Assembly (NCBI RefSeq): GCF_943908415.1
Contig: NZ_CALTSY010000026.1
Span: 1 to 28,590, forward strand
From: an uncultured Anaerococcus sp.
Lineage (GTDB): Bacteria; Bacillota; Clostridia; Tissierellales; Peptoniphilaceae
DNA: 28,590 bases
Direction of reading: 5' to 3'
Shown: positions 1 through 7,531 of the stretch, one piece after another
Numbering within the stretch: the stretch's first letter is position 1
Layout: every line of letters begins with the position of its first letter
Program-made: the position numbers and the translations under genes
Notes under the pieces: generated by a model
Told to the model about the DNA's origin: nothing
Database searches by the model: none
What the model saw: the letters and a program-made list of their open reading frames with translations, nothing else

Positions 1-124
1 AGATGGTATATGACCACCACCCACTTCAAGCAAAGTGATGCTAATACCACCCACCTATTTGACCGAATCGAAGTTAATACACCTACCCATTTCGACCGGA
101 GCGTAGCGGAGTGGAGAAATCTCT
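1..124 (-). repeat. Palindromic element E1 (cut by window start)
   Basis: Minus-strand copy of a repeat family seen at least nine times, whole or in part, in this window. The outer arm at 85-124 runs from ACCCATTTCGACCGGAGC to GGAGTGGAGAAATCTCT. The other arm survives only as AGATGG at position 1, which matches the GAGATGG end of the complete minus-strand copy at 27550-27756. The rest of that arm lies outside the window. The interior carries short CCACCCAC repeats and no reading frame. Confidence 0.75.
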
Positions 125-289
125 TATGCAATAAAAAGCATCCATTTTTTAAATATTTCAATACATATCTAGCTCAATTATTCTAAAATTTTTTTGAATT
201 CTATCTTCCTTTATATAAGCAAAATATGGTATTAGATTATACTAAGAATAAATTTTAGAAAATTTAATAAAATATACAAGAGGTAGAAT

Positions 290-1336
290 ATGAAAAAAAC
301 AAAAAAAGTAATTTTTTCAATTATAGGGATTATTGTTGTAGGATTCTTAATCCTTTTGACCTATCTTTGGATAAAAGAATACAGACCAGAAGAAATTGAA
401 AATGTAAAAGTTCAAGGTATAGGTGAAAAAACTCCTGAACTTGGTGAAAAATACAAGGCGATGACATGGAATATTGGCTATGCCGGACTTGATAAGGACA
501 CAGATTTTTTTATGGATGGAGGAGAAATGGTATTTCCAATAAATAAAAATCACGTAGAAGAATCTCTCAGTCACATAATAAAATCAAGCAAGGAAATGAA
601 TGCTGACATCAATTTTTTCCAAGAAGTAGATGTAAATTCAAAAAGAAGCTATTATATAAATCAAGTAGAAAAAATCAGAGAAAATTTGGGTGGAAATACA
701 AGCTTTGCCCTAAACTTCAATTCTGCATTCATTCCATATCCAATTCCACCAATGGGAAAAGTCGAATCAGGAATAATGAGTCAGACAGATTTTAAGATAA
801 GAGAATCAAAAAGATACCAACAAGAAATCCCCCACAAATTCCCGGCAAGCTTGGTAAATCTAAAAAGAGCCTTCAACCCTTCCTATATAGATATAAAAAA
901 TTCCGACAAAAAACTTGTAATAGTAAATGTACACCTTGATGCCTATGAATCCGGAAACAAGGGAAGAATTGCCCAAACAAAAGAAATTATCGATTTTGTA
1001 AACAAAGAATATAAAAAAGGAAATTACGTCATAGTTGGAGGAGATTTTAACCAAGATCTTACAAGAGTTCAGGGAAAATTCCCAGAAGGAATTTGGGATC
1101 CGAGTCCTTTTCCAGAAGAAATGCTAACAGAAAATATAAACTTATACTGCGATAAAAATGGAAAAACATCAGTAGTAAATGACAAACCCTACACTGGAAA
1201 AGATGCCTACCTTTCAGTAATAGATGGATTTTTGGCGACAGATAATATAGGAATTAAAAGCATAGAAACTCAAGAAAAAGAAGATTTCCAATACTCCGAC
1301 CACAACCCAGTAGTAATGGAATTTGTTTTAAAATAG
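290..1336 (+). CDS. Membrane-anchored endonuclease/exonuclease/phosphatase (DNase I-fold) family protein
   Basis: The 348-residue protein has an N-terminal hydrophobic helix (about residues 7-28) after a Lys-rich start, so it is probably a signal anchor with the enzyme outside the cell. The DNase I-like (EEP) fold is shown by its ordered motifs: MTWNIG (Asn61), FFQEVD (Glu112), VNVHLDA (His215), GGDFNQD (about 250-256) and the terminal SDHNP (336-340). These are the metal-binding and catalytic residues of the superfamily, all present, so the enzyme should be active. Members cleave DNA, inositol phosphates or sphingomyelin, and the motifs alone do not choose between them. AGAGG lies just before the ATG. 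It stands alone, with no co-directional partner. Fold sure, substrate unknown. Confidence 0.85.
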   Translation: MKKTKKVIFSIIGIIVVGFLILLTYLWIKEYRPEEIENVKVQGIGEKTPELGEKYKAMTWNIGYAGLDKDTDFFMDGGEMVFPINKNHVEESLSHIIKSSKEMNADINFFQEVDVNSKRSYYINQVEKIRENLGGNTSFALNFNSAFIPYPIPPMGKVESGIMSQTDFKIRESKRYQQEIPHKFPASLVNLKRAFNPSYIDIKNSDKKLVIVNVHLDAYESGNKGRIAQTKEIIDFVNKEYKKGNYVIVGGDFNQDLTRVQGKFPEGIWDPSPFPEEMLTENINLYCDKNGKTSVVNDKPYTGKDAYLSVIDGFLATDNIGIKSIETQEKEDFQYSDHNPVVMEFVLK

Positions 1337-1401
1337 CTTATACACTATTTAGTCAAATGGCAATATAATTATATAAGATAATATGTCTTGTAGGAGGGAG
1401 C

Positions 1402-1515
1402 ATGGAATCAGAAGAATTTAGCTTGTCTAAAATAACTGAGAAAATAATAAATAGAATACAAAAATCAACTAATTTATCTTTTTCAAGCACGATTTTTATA
1501 TGCCTACTTACTTAA
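1402..1515 (+). CDS. Possible 37-residue peptide or gene stump
   Basis: A short frame begins with MESEEFSLSKITEKIINR and stops at TAA 1513-1515. It has a very strong Shine-Dalgarno (AGGAGG, four bases before ATG), and TATAAT lies at 1364-1369. No family is recognised. Its last codons run into a degenerate repeat (1497-1538) that recurs at 2797-2839, so the frame is more likely the surviving start of a gene cut off by that repeat than a functional peptide. Confidence 0.3.
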   Translation: MESEEFSLSKITEKIINRIQKSTNLSFSSTIFICLLT

Positions 1516-1538
1516 AAAGCTTAGAACGCAAAATATGG
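1497..1538. repeat. Degenerate ~42 bp repeat, copy 1
   Basis: Begins TATATGCCTA and ends AACGCAAAATATGG. A related stretch at 2797-2839 begins with the same ten bases and ends AACGCAAAATATGA. In both, short inverted sequences (ATGCC with GGCAT here) flank the core, suggesting a small inserted or palindromic element. Function unknown. Confidence 0.4.
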
Positions 1539-1556
1539 CATTTAATTTTAGACGAC

Positions 1557-1589
1557 AAAAAAAGACAGGATTTTAAGATACCCTGCCTT
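1557..1589 (-). terminator. Rho-independent terminator of the first secreted/membrane pair
   Basis: Read on the minus strand: AAGGCAGG, loop GTATCTTAAAAT, then CCTGTCTT (one G-U pair), followed by a run of T. It lies just past the stop of the 108-residue gene. The loop GGGTATCTTAAAA is repeated in the terminator at 3781-3817. Confidence 0.8.
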
Positions 1590-1595
1590 CCCTTA

Positions 1596-1922
1596 TTATT
1601 TTTTAAGAAAATTTTTCTTTCGACTAACTAAAAGTGCATATATAGCTCCTAAAATAGCCATAATTAATCTAGAAGCACCATAAGGTAAGTTTATTCTTGG
1701 TATTAATATTACTCCTAGAACAAACAACATATCATAGTATACAATATTAGATTTATGTTTTTTGAATAAATCGTTGTTATTTATTGTTAATATTATTAAG
1801 GATACTACAAATATGGTAATCCAAAAATAAAATAATGAATCTTCTCTCCCAATATTACTATAATAGCCTACACTTGAAGCTATCATAAAAATATATGGTA
1901 ATAAATTTAATTTTTTAATCAT
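1596..1922 (-). CDS. Small integral membrane protein of unknown function
   Basis: 108 residues with about four hydrophobic segments (roughly 8-20, 30-46, 62-75 and 84-100), separated by short charged loops and ending in a Lys-rich tail (SRKKNFLKK). No enzymatic motif or known family is recognised. It starts 15 bases after the stop of the secreted protein at 1938-2594 and ends just before a terminator, so the two form one transcription unit. Only a weak AGAGG precedes the ATG, which suggests translation partly coupled to the upstream gene. The layout, secreted protein then small membrane protein, is seen in bacteriocin/immunity pairs, but no sequence similarity supports that role here. Confidence 0.6.
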   Translation of the reverse strand: MIKKLNLLPYIFMIASSVGYYSNIGREDSLFYFWITIFVVSLIILTINNNDLFKKHKSNIVYYDMLFVLGVILIPRINLPYGASRLIMAILGAIYALLVSRKKNFLKK

Positions 1923-1937
1923 ATTAATCTATAGCCT

Positions 1938-2594
1938 CTAATAATATCCAATTTCTAATGGAGGATAAGAAGCTACTGGTTTAATATATATTCCTTGATT
2001 TGTATTCAATGCATGGATAACTCTACCACATAGTTCAACCAAAGAAGGTGTAGCTGCTACTGATAATATTGTTGTTATCACTGTTCCTACAGGCCCACTT
2101 AATGCGGTAGAAATGGTTACTAAAGCTGAGTACATAGCAGCAGGACCAGCACTTGCAGCTGTTGCTAAAGCCGCAAATACACCGTCCTGTAAATCACTAT
2201 GCGAAATATATAATGTACCATTTGATATATTAGCATAGGGAGTTACAGTAGGTTTATCATCTTTTTCATCTAAATTTACCTCTTTATTTAATACAGTTTC
2301 ACTTAAAGTTTGATAATCTTTTTCTGTAAAGCCATATTCATTCATTAGTTGATCTTTCGTAAGAGATATTTTAAGAACATTATCATCAAAATAGTAAAAT
2401 TCGCTTACAGAAACAACCTTATTTAGATATTTTAGATCTTCATCATTTAATTCTGCATCACTTGCGAAGTATCTATTATCATTTTGATTAATATTAGAGT
2501 TATCACTTGCGTATGAAATACTGCGTCCTATTGGAGTAAGGACAAATGATGCTACTAGTAGAATACTTAAAAATGATTTTAGTTTACTTTTCAT
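1938..2594 (-). CDS. Secreted protein with Gly/Ala-rich hydrophobic C-terminal domain
   Basis: 218 residues. A classic signal peptide (about 1-29, cleavage near SISYA-S) is followed by a polar, acidic region (about 30-130), then a hydrophobic, small-residue-rich stretch (about 137-187) with AATAASAGPAAM-like and GPVGTVITTI-like character, and an aromatic tail ending LEIGYY. The hydrophobic stretch is broken by Gly and Pro and could form a helical hairpin, as in pore-forming peptides. There is a single Cys in the C-terminal part, so no disulfide. A strong AAGGAGGA site precedes the ATG. It is the first gene of a two-gene unit with the 108-residue membrane protein. I do not recognise the family; secretion is well supported, and a toxin or bacteriocin role is only a guess. 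Confidence 0.7.
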   Translation of the reverse strand: MKSKLKSFLSILLVASFVLTPIGRSISYASDNSNINQNDNRYFASDAELNDEDLKYLNKVVSVSEFYYFDDNVLKISLTKDQLMNEYGFTEKDYQTLSETVLNKEVNLDEKDDKPTVTPYANISNGTLYISHSDLQDGVFAALATAASAGPAAMYSALVTISTALSGPVGTVITTILSVAATPSLVELCGRVIHALNTNQGIYIKPVASYPPLEIGYY

Positions 2595-2634
2595 TTATAT
2601 ATTTCCTCCTTTTTATTTTTTTAAATTATCACTT

Positions 2635-2667
2635 AACAGTTATTCTATTAAAGCTCGAATAACCGTT
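2635..2667. promoter_or_regulatory. Inverted repeat upstream of the secreted-protein gene
   Basis: AACAGTTATTC and GAATAACCGTT form an 11-base inverted repeat with one mismatch, separated by 11 bases. It lies about 40 bases ahead of the start codon of the gene at 1938-2594. No T-run follows on the minus strand, so an operator or mRNA leader structure is more likely than a terminator. Confidence 0.5.
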
Positions 2668-2796
2668 TTACTTTTTTATTACCCGAATTAATATAACATA
2701 AATAAAAAAACAATATTATATCCTATTATTATCTTTAACTTATTTTTAAACTATATTTATAATCTGGTAGCTTAAGATAGATACCACTAATACAAT

Positions 2797-2839
2797 TATA
2801 TGCCTAAGCATCTAAAATCGCTTAAAACGCAAAATATGA
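2797..2839. repeat. Degenerate ~42 bp repeat, copy 2
   Basis: Related to 1497-1538. This copy is flanked by CAATTATATGC and GCATAATTG, which are imperfect inverted sequences. The rest of the gap between 2668 and 2948 is AT-rich and shows no gene. Confidence 0.4.
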
Positions 2840-2948
2840 AGCATAATTGTTAAAGTTTTAAAATTATAATTCTTATAATCAATTATAGAGTATAAGTTAA
2901 ATTGCAAGTATAAAAATTTAAATAATATTAAATTACTTATTTATAAGT

Positions 2949-3455
2949 GAATGCTATCCTATATTTAAAAAACTTGCTGGTAAAGAGTTCCAATATGAGG
3001 GTAGGTGGCTTAATGCTATAAGATTTGAAGAAAACGGAGTTTTTGATGGAGTAATGTCATCTAACTATCCACCAGGAGCCTATACGTGAGGAAACTTAGA
3101 CCATCATGTAAACTATTGCTTCTTTAGAGGAAAACTTGAGAAAGTTTCAAGTGAAGAAGACTTACTAGAAATAGTAGACCTGAAAATAACTTCTGATACT
3201 GGATTTTATGTATATTTAGGAACAAAAGATGGCATACCCTATACACAGTCTGAACTAAATATTATAAGTCGAACAAAACCTAAGATTGGAACTAATGAGA
3301 CGGATGATTTTATTACAAAATTTGATGATAATACCTTTGGTATAGAAAAAGGAATCAATTATAGTTTAAGTATAAATCCCTCTGGAAAAATGCAGCTTGT
3401 AGGCGATAGAGCTATGGCTGAGCAAGCTTATATCCCAGAATTTATAGAACGATAA
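2949..3455 (+). pseudogene. Broken gene for a probable secreted or lipoprotein-like domain
   Basis: An open frame reads from about 2949 (ECYPIFKKLAGKEFQY) to TAA 3453-3455, interrupted only by TGA at 3087-3089 in the context PPGAYT-stop-GNLDHH, where a single-base change from TGG (Trp) would explain the stop. No start codon or signal sequence is found upstream, so the 5' end is also missing. The remaining ~168 codons look like real protein, with balanced composition and good codon use. The style resembles small Firmicutes lipoproteins that have an F-x-G-K-x-x-x-V segment after a tyrosine-rich strand, but I cannot assign a family firmly. There is no sign of recoding machinery, so decay is the simplest reading. 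Confidence 0.65.
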
Positions 3456-3477
3456 ATTTTAAAAAAATATATGCATC

Positions 3478-3505
3478 TTGAAATATCTAAAAATTTGGGT
3501 ATAAA
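3478..3505 (+). promoter_or_regulatory. Promoter of the glutaredoxin gene
   Basis: TTGAAA at 3478-3483 and TATAAA at 3500-3505 with a 16-base spacer. The Shine-Dalgarno AAGGAG (3528-3533) and the ATG follow. Confidence 0.55.
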
Positions 3506-3539
3506 TTAGTAGGTAGGAATAAAAGTTAAGGAGATAGTA

Positions 3540-3770
3540 ATGGCAGATATTAAAATTTACACATCAAATACATGTGTTTTCTGTAAAGCAGCTAAACAAT
3601 ATTTCAATGAAAATAATATTGAGTTTACAGAAATGAACATAGATGAAAATCCAGATGCTGTTGAATACCTAGTATCCAAAGGATACAGAGGAGTTCCAGT
3701 TATCAATATAGATGGAGAAGATATAGTAGGTTTTGATAAACCAGCTATAGAAGCAAAATTAGGTTTATAG
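3540..3770 (+). CDS. Glutaredoxin-like thiol-disulfide oxidoreductase
   Basis: 76 residues, the usual size of the NrdH/glutaredoxin-like group. The thioredoxin fold shows a first strand (ADIKIYTS), the redox motif Cys12-Val-Phe-Cys15, and the cis-proline segment GVPVINIDGE (Pro53) followed by the G-F-D loop. It should reduce disulfides in the cytoplasm. The CVFC motif is neither the CPYC of classical glutaredoxin nor the CVQC of many NrdH proteins, so the reductant (glutathione, thioredoxin reductase or other) cannot be told. It is monocistronic, with its own promoter and the shared terminator at 3781-3817. No ribonucleotide reductase gene is nearby. Confidence 0.88.
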   Translation: MADIKIYTSNTCVFCKAAKQYFNENNIEFTEMNIDENPDAVEYLVSKGYRGVPVINIDGEDIVGFDKPAIEAKLGL

Positions 3771-3780
3771 TAGATTTATA

Positions 3781-3817
3781 AAAAGACTGGAGTATTTTTT
3801 AAGATACCCAGTCTTTT
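3781..3817. terminator. Bidirectional terminator between convergent genes
   Basis: AAAAGACTGG pairs with CCAGTCTTTT. It is flanked by A and T runs, so it can serve both the glutaredoxin (plus) and the 77-residue gene (minus). Read on the minus strand its loop begins GGGTATCTTAAAA, as in the terminator at 1557-1589. Confidence 0.8.
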
Positions 3818-3868
3818 AGTGTGTTTAAAATTATTGAATTTTATTAGTTTGATTATCAATTTAAACTA

Positions 3869-4102
3869 TTATTTTTTTTCCTCATCTTCCATATCATTAA
3901 TAGTATTATTGACATCTGTAGTATCTAAAAAAGTTATAAAATTTAATAAATTAGCTATTAGCTTAGAAATAGTATATCCAAAACTTTTATTTTTCTTGCC
4001 TTTATTCTTATCAACTTCATAAGCTAGCCATAATACTGCTAGAATAGTCAATATAATGAGAAGTATATCTATCATATTGTTAAAATCCGTAGGATACAGC
4101 AT
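3869..4102 (-). CDS. Small single-span membrane protein
   Basis: 77 residues with one strong hydrophobic helix (about 11-28, IDILLIILTILAVLWLAY), a Lys-rich stretch (DKNKGKKNK) and an acidic tail ending MEDEEKK. No family is recognised. It overlaps the end of the secreted-protein gene by 23 bases. An alternative ATG at 4075 lies five bases after that gene's stop and would start directly at the membrane helix; neither start has a clear Shine-Dalgarno, so translation is probably coupled and the start is uncertain. The pairing repeats the arrangement at 1596-2594. Confidence 0.55.
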   Translation of the reverse strand: MLYPTDFNNMIDILLIILTILAVLWLAYEVDKNKGKKNKSFGYTISKLIANLLNFITFLDTTDVNNTINDMEDEEKK

Positions 4103-4460
4103 CTATTTCAGCATCAGCATCCTTTCCAGTTTGTTTCTTAAAGTATTCTTTAAAATCATCCCAATATTCCTGTAAGATTTTAACTTTCTCACTCATAGGT
4201 ATTATAGGCTTATTTAGCTTATTACTTAGATACCTATTAACTACAGGCATATATTCGTAAATGAATATGATTAATTGACTAACAAATACACTTTTCTGTG
4301 GATGATAATTTTCGAAGTCACCTATCTCTAATTCATTCGTTGTAGCTACATTATATTCATCATAATTATCAATTTTTTGTGCGAATGCTGGACTACTCAA
4401 GGTCGGCAGCGTTATAGAAATTGCCATAGCTAGCGAAAAAGGTTTTATCTTTAATTTCAT
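4080..4460 (-). CDS. Small secreted protein of unknown function
   Basis: 126 residues with a clear signal peptide (Lys-rich start, hydrophobic core, cleavage near AFA-Q27). The mature ~99 residues have an acidic, Asn-rich N-terminal part, then a hydrophobic helix (VSQLIIFIYEYMPVV) and an amphipathic, Lys/Tyr/Phe-rich helix (ILQEYWDDFKEYFKK), ending VSYGF. No Cys residues and no known domain are seen. AAGGAG lies before the ATG. It heads a two-gene unit with the 77-residue membrane protein. It is unlike the 218-residue secreted protein in sequence, but matches it in position, size class and partner type. Function unknown. Confidence 0.65.
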   Translation of the reverse strand: MKLKIKPFSLAMAISITLPTLSSPAFAQKIDNYDEYNVATTNELEIGDFENYHPQKSVFVSQLIIFIYEYMPVVNRYLSNKLNKPIIPMSEKVKILQEYWDDFKEYFKKQTGKDADAEIDAVSYGF

Positions 4461-4514
4461 AAAAACTCCTTTGCTATTTTAAATTAACATCCAATTATAT
4501 TATAATATTACCCT

Positions 4515-4558
4515 TTATATACATATATTAAACATATTATATACATATATTAAACATA
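4515..4558. repeat. Two tandem 22 bp repeats
   Basis: TTTATATACATATATTAAAC recurs with a period of exactly 22 bases (the C at 4522 and 4544 marks the register). It lies about 55-100 bases upstream of the start of the minus-strand gene at 4460, so it may overlap that promoter or bind a regulator. Confidence 0.6.
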
Positions 4559-4893
4559 ATAATTTAAATTTTCTAAAGTTGTAAAAAATTTCAATTAGTA
4601 AAAAAGTTTGTAGGTAGATTTAAAGTTAGAATTAAATTTTAGCTAGCATATGCATGATTTTTATTTGATATTAGATATTGAGCGAATACAAAATCTTTTC
4701 TGCTATCCTCATTTTAAGAATCTATATTTTTCTCCAAGGAAAAGTTAGATAGTGTCATCTGCCTTATCAAACGAGCTTAAAGATAGGTATAAGACTATTA
4801 TTACAAATAATTTCATAGCTTATTTCCTCTTATAATATATCTTATCAAATAAGCGAAAATAAGAAAAAATTTTTAAAATTTGTAAAAGATTGT
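4559..4893. other. AT-rich gap with no gene seen
   Basis: I find no convincing reading frame, RNA gene or T-box/riboswitch signature in this stretch. It separates the divergent units at 4460 (minus) and 4923 (plus). Confidence 0.5.
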
Positions 4894-4899
4894 TATAAT
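4894..4899 (+). promoter_or_regulatory. -10 box of the ilvA operon
   Basis: A perfect TATAAT; the -35 region is poor (TTTTAA at about 4871-4876). Transcription would begin near 4906. This rules out the ATG at 4905 and favours the ATG at 4923, which has AAAGGAAG before it. Confidence 0.5.
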
Positions 4900-4922
4900 C
4901 TTATATGGAAAGGAAGTATACT

Positions 4923-6107
4923 ATGTTAAATTTTAAAGAAGCAAAAACTAGAGTTGATGAAGTCATCAACCCAACCCATTTATTTTACTCAGACTATTTT
5001 TCTAATGTCTGTAACAATAACGTTTACATAAAACCAGAGAACTTACAAAAAACTGGATCATTTAAGATTAGAGGAGCCTACAATAAGCTCTCCAAATTGG
5101 ATGATAAATCCAAAGAGGTAGGCATTATCACAGCAAGCGCTGGAAACCATGCCCAAGGAGTAGCTTATTCTGCTAATAAGCTAGGTATAGATGCTATAAT
5201 CTGTATGCCTGAGCAAACTCCTATGATAAAGGTAGATGGAACCTTAAAATATGGAGCTAAGGTAGACCTATATGGAAAGAGCTTTGATGAATGCAAGGAG
5301 CACGCCATAGCCCTAGCTGAGGAAAAGGGTTATACCTTTATCCCACCATTTGATGACTTTGATGTTATTGAAGGTCAAGGAACTATAGGGCTTGAGATAG
5401 TAGATGAACTCCAATATGTAGACTATGTCATAGTTCCAGTTGGAGGCGGTGGCCTAATAGCAGGTATTGCAAAGTGCATAAAGGAAATCAGTCCGCTTAT
5501 ACAAGTTATAGGAGTAGAGCCATACTCAGCTCGTTCCATGCAAGAATCTATCAAAAGAAGTAAGGTGATTAAGCTAGAGGGTGTTGATACAATAGCTGAT
5601 GGTACAGCCGTTGCTGAAGTTGGAAAACATACATATGATATAGCAAAAGACTATGTAGATGACTGGATAACAGTAACAGATGAGGAAGTACTTATGGCTT
5701 TTACAAATCTTATGGAAAAACATAAGTTAGTAGCAGAACCATCAGGAGCCTTAAGCCTTGCTGCACTTAATAAGATAAATTTCTATAACAAAAATGTAGT
5801 TTCAGTTATAAGCGGTGGTAATATCGATATGAGCTTTATCACAAAACTTATCAACAGAGGCCTATATGAAACAGGTAGGATCACTATTATCAATGCTGAA
5901 ATACCAAATATACCTGGTAATCTTCAAGCTTTACTTGCTGATATAGCCTATACAAAAGCAAATGTAGTTTCTATAGACCATGATAGTCTAAAAGAAACAT
6001 CAAGATTTAAGAACATTAATGTAGAAATCACCCTTGAGACTAATGGTCCAGAACATGTCAAGAAAATATGGGATGTTTTGACCAAGAAAGGATACATCAT
6101 ACATTGA
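4923..6107 (+). CDS. ilvA: Threonine dehydratase (threonine ammonia-lyase), ACT-domain form
   Basis: Pyridoxal-phosphate enzyme converting threonine to 2-oxobutanoate and ammonia. With the start at 4923 it has 394 residues. The PLP lysine is Lys48 in KTGSFKIRGAYNKL; the phosphate-binding Gly loop is PVGGGGLIAG; the Ser-Gly-Gly segment (VISGGNIDM) closes the cofactor site. The last ~75 residues form a single ACT regulatory domain (from about ITIINAEIPN). One ACT domain at about 400 residues matches the Clostridium/Bacillus-type enzyme rather than E. coli IlvA (two ACT-like domains) or TdcB (none). No other branched-chain genes are nearby, so a catabolic role is as likely as isoleucine synthesis. 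The next gene starts inside its stop codon. Confidence 0.9.
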   Translation: MLNFKEAKTRVDEVINPTHLFYSDYFSNVCNNNVYIKPENLQKTGSFKIRGAYNKLSKLDDKSKEVGIITASAGNHAQGVAYSANKLGIDAIICMPEQTPMIKVDGTLKYGAKVDLYGKSFDECKEHAIALAEEKGYTFIPPFDDFDVIEGQGTIGLEIVDELQYVDYVIVPVGGGGLIAGIAKCIKEISPLIQVIGVEPYSARSMQESIKRSKVIKLEGVDTIADGTAVAEVGKHTYDIAKDYVDDWITVTDEEVLMAFTNLMEKHKLVAEPSGALSLAALNKINFYNKNVVSVISGGNIDMSFITKLINRGLYETGRITIINAEIPNIPGNLQALLADIAYTKANVVSIDHDSLKETSRFKNINVEITLETNGPEHVKKIWDVLTKKGYIIH

Positions 6108-7531
6108 TCTTTGAAAATTTACTCGAAAAAATTGAGTATTTAGAATATAAAAAACAAAATAATATAGAATTAGAAGATATAAGCAATAATTCAAAAAATG
6201 TAAAAGATTCTGATATATTTGTGGCCGTAGCTGGTAATCTCAGCGACGGTCATAAATATATATCAGATGCTATAAAAAATGGGGCCAAGACCATAGTTTA
6301 TCAAAACGATATAGACTTTGAAGATGGCATCAACTACATCAAAGTTAGTAATAGTAGAAAGGCCTTATCAGATATATCAAATATTCTAGAGGATTATCCA
6401 TCAAAAAAGATGACTGTCATAGGTGTTACAGGAACCAATGGCAAGACTACAACAGCAACAACCATATACTATCTTATGAAAGAAATCTATGGATCTGCTA
6501 GCAATATTGGTACAGATGGGACCTTTATAGGAGATGAGAGGACTGATAATGCTAACACTACTCCAGACATCTACCTATTAAATAAGATATTTAACAAAAG
6601 CCTAGATGCTGGTATAGATAAGCTAGTCCTTGAGGCATCAAGCCATGGGCTTGTTCAAAATCGTCTTAATGGAATAGACTTTGACTATGGGATATTTACA
6701 AATCTTTCTACAGAGCATTTAGATTACCATAAGACTATGGATAATTACTTTGATGCGAAGATGATCTTATTTAAAAATGCAAAAAACAAGATCGTAAATA
6801 TAGATGACCCATACGGCAAAAAAGCCAAAGAGAGATTCTCTGATGCAGTAAGCTTTGGTCTAGGAGAAGATGCTGATTATAGGGCGATTGATATAAGTAA
6901 AAATGATCTTACAACTGACTTTACGCTAAATGGAGTAGATTTTACTATAAACTCCATAGCTGATTATGAAGTCTATAATAAGCTTGCAGCCATTGTTACT
7001 TTAAATCTTATGGGGGCAAGCCTTGAGCAAATTGCAGAAAAATTAAGGGCATTTAAAGGTCTTCCATCTAGATTTGAATATGTAGAAAATGATCTAGGCA
7101 AAAATATAATCATAGACTTTGCCCACACACCAAGAGCCTTTGAAGCAATCTTTGAGTCCATTCCAAAAGAAGCAAATACCATAGCAGTCTTTGGAATCAA
7201 TGGCGATAGGAATGCTGATTTTAGAAGACTAATAGGTAATGCTTGTGCAAAAAACAATGTATTTGCAGTAGTAACTACCGATGACCCTAAGTTCCAAACT
7301 TATGAGCAGATTAGAGATGAGATAGTTGTAGGTATTGATGAGCTTGGTGGGGAGTATGAAGCAATCAAGGACCGTAAAGAGGCTATGACCTACGCTATAA
7401 GAAAAGCTAATAAGGGTGATTATATACTCATGCTCGGCAAGGGCGAGGAGCACTTTATGAAGCTTAATGGCAACGAAAAGACTCCATATAATGAATACGA
7501 AACAGTCCTAAAGGCGATAGCAGCTCAATGA
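6104..7531 (+). CDS. murE: MurE-type UDP-N-acetylmuramyl-tripeptide synthetase
   Basis: Cytoplasmic ATP-dependent ligase adding the third amino acid to UDP-MurNAc-L-Ala-D-Glu. The frame is open from 6068, but homology begins at IFENLLEKIEYLEYK, so I use TTG at 6104, which overlaps the ilvA stop (TTGA). It then has 475 residues, normal for MurE. Motifs: P-loop GVTGTNGKTTT (107-117), NTTPD, EASSHGL, TNLSTEHLDYH, and the C-terminal LGKGEEHF. Where meso-diaminopimelate enzymes have DNPR, this one has DDPK (393-396), which argues for another third residue such as lysine or ornithine. The AAGAAAGGA before the TTG is placed about 11 bases away, so coupling to ilvA translation is likely. An unusual partner for ilvA. 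Confidence 0.85.
   Translation: MIFENLLEKIEYLEYKKQNNIELEDISNNSKNVKDSDIFVAVAGNLSDGHKYISDAIKNGAKTIVYQNDIDFEDGINYIKVSNSRKALSDISNILEDYPSKKMTVIGVTGTNGKTTTATTIYYLMKEIYGSASNIGTDGTFIGDERTDNANTTPDIYLLNKIFNKSLDAGIDKLVLEASSHGLVQNRLNGIDFDYGIFTNLSTEHLDYHKTMDNYFDAKMILFKNAKNKIVNIDDPYGKKAKERFSDAVSFGLGEDADYRAIDISKNDLTTDFTLNGVDFTINSIADYEVYNKLAAIVTLNLMGASLEQIAEKLRAFKGLPSRFEYVENDLGKNIIIDFAHTPRAFEAIFESIPKEANTIAVFGINGDRNADFRRLIGNACAKNNVFAVVTTDDPKFQTYEQIRDEIVVGIDELGGEYEAIKDRKEAMTYAIRKANKGDYILMLGKGEEHFMKLNGNEKTPYNEYETVLKAIAAQ

Noticed and set aside
2949..3455. TGA at 3087 as recoded codon (selenocysteine or Trp)
   Set aside because: There is no downstream insertion hairpin that I can see, and the same gene also lacks its 5' end, so simple decay fits better.
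4905..4922. Longer start of ilvA at 4905
   Set aside because: It lies only six bases after a TATAAT and would be at or before the transcription start; ATG 4923 has its own AAAGGAAG.
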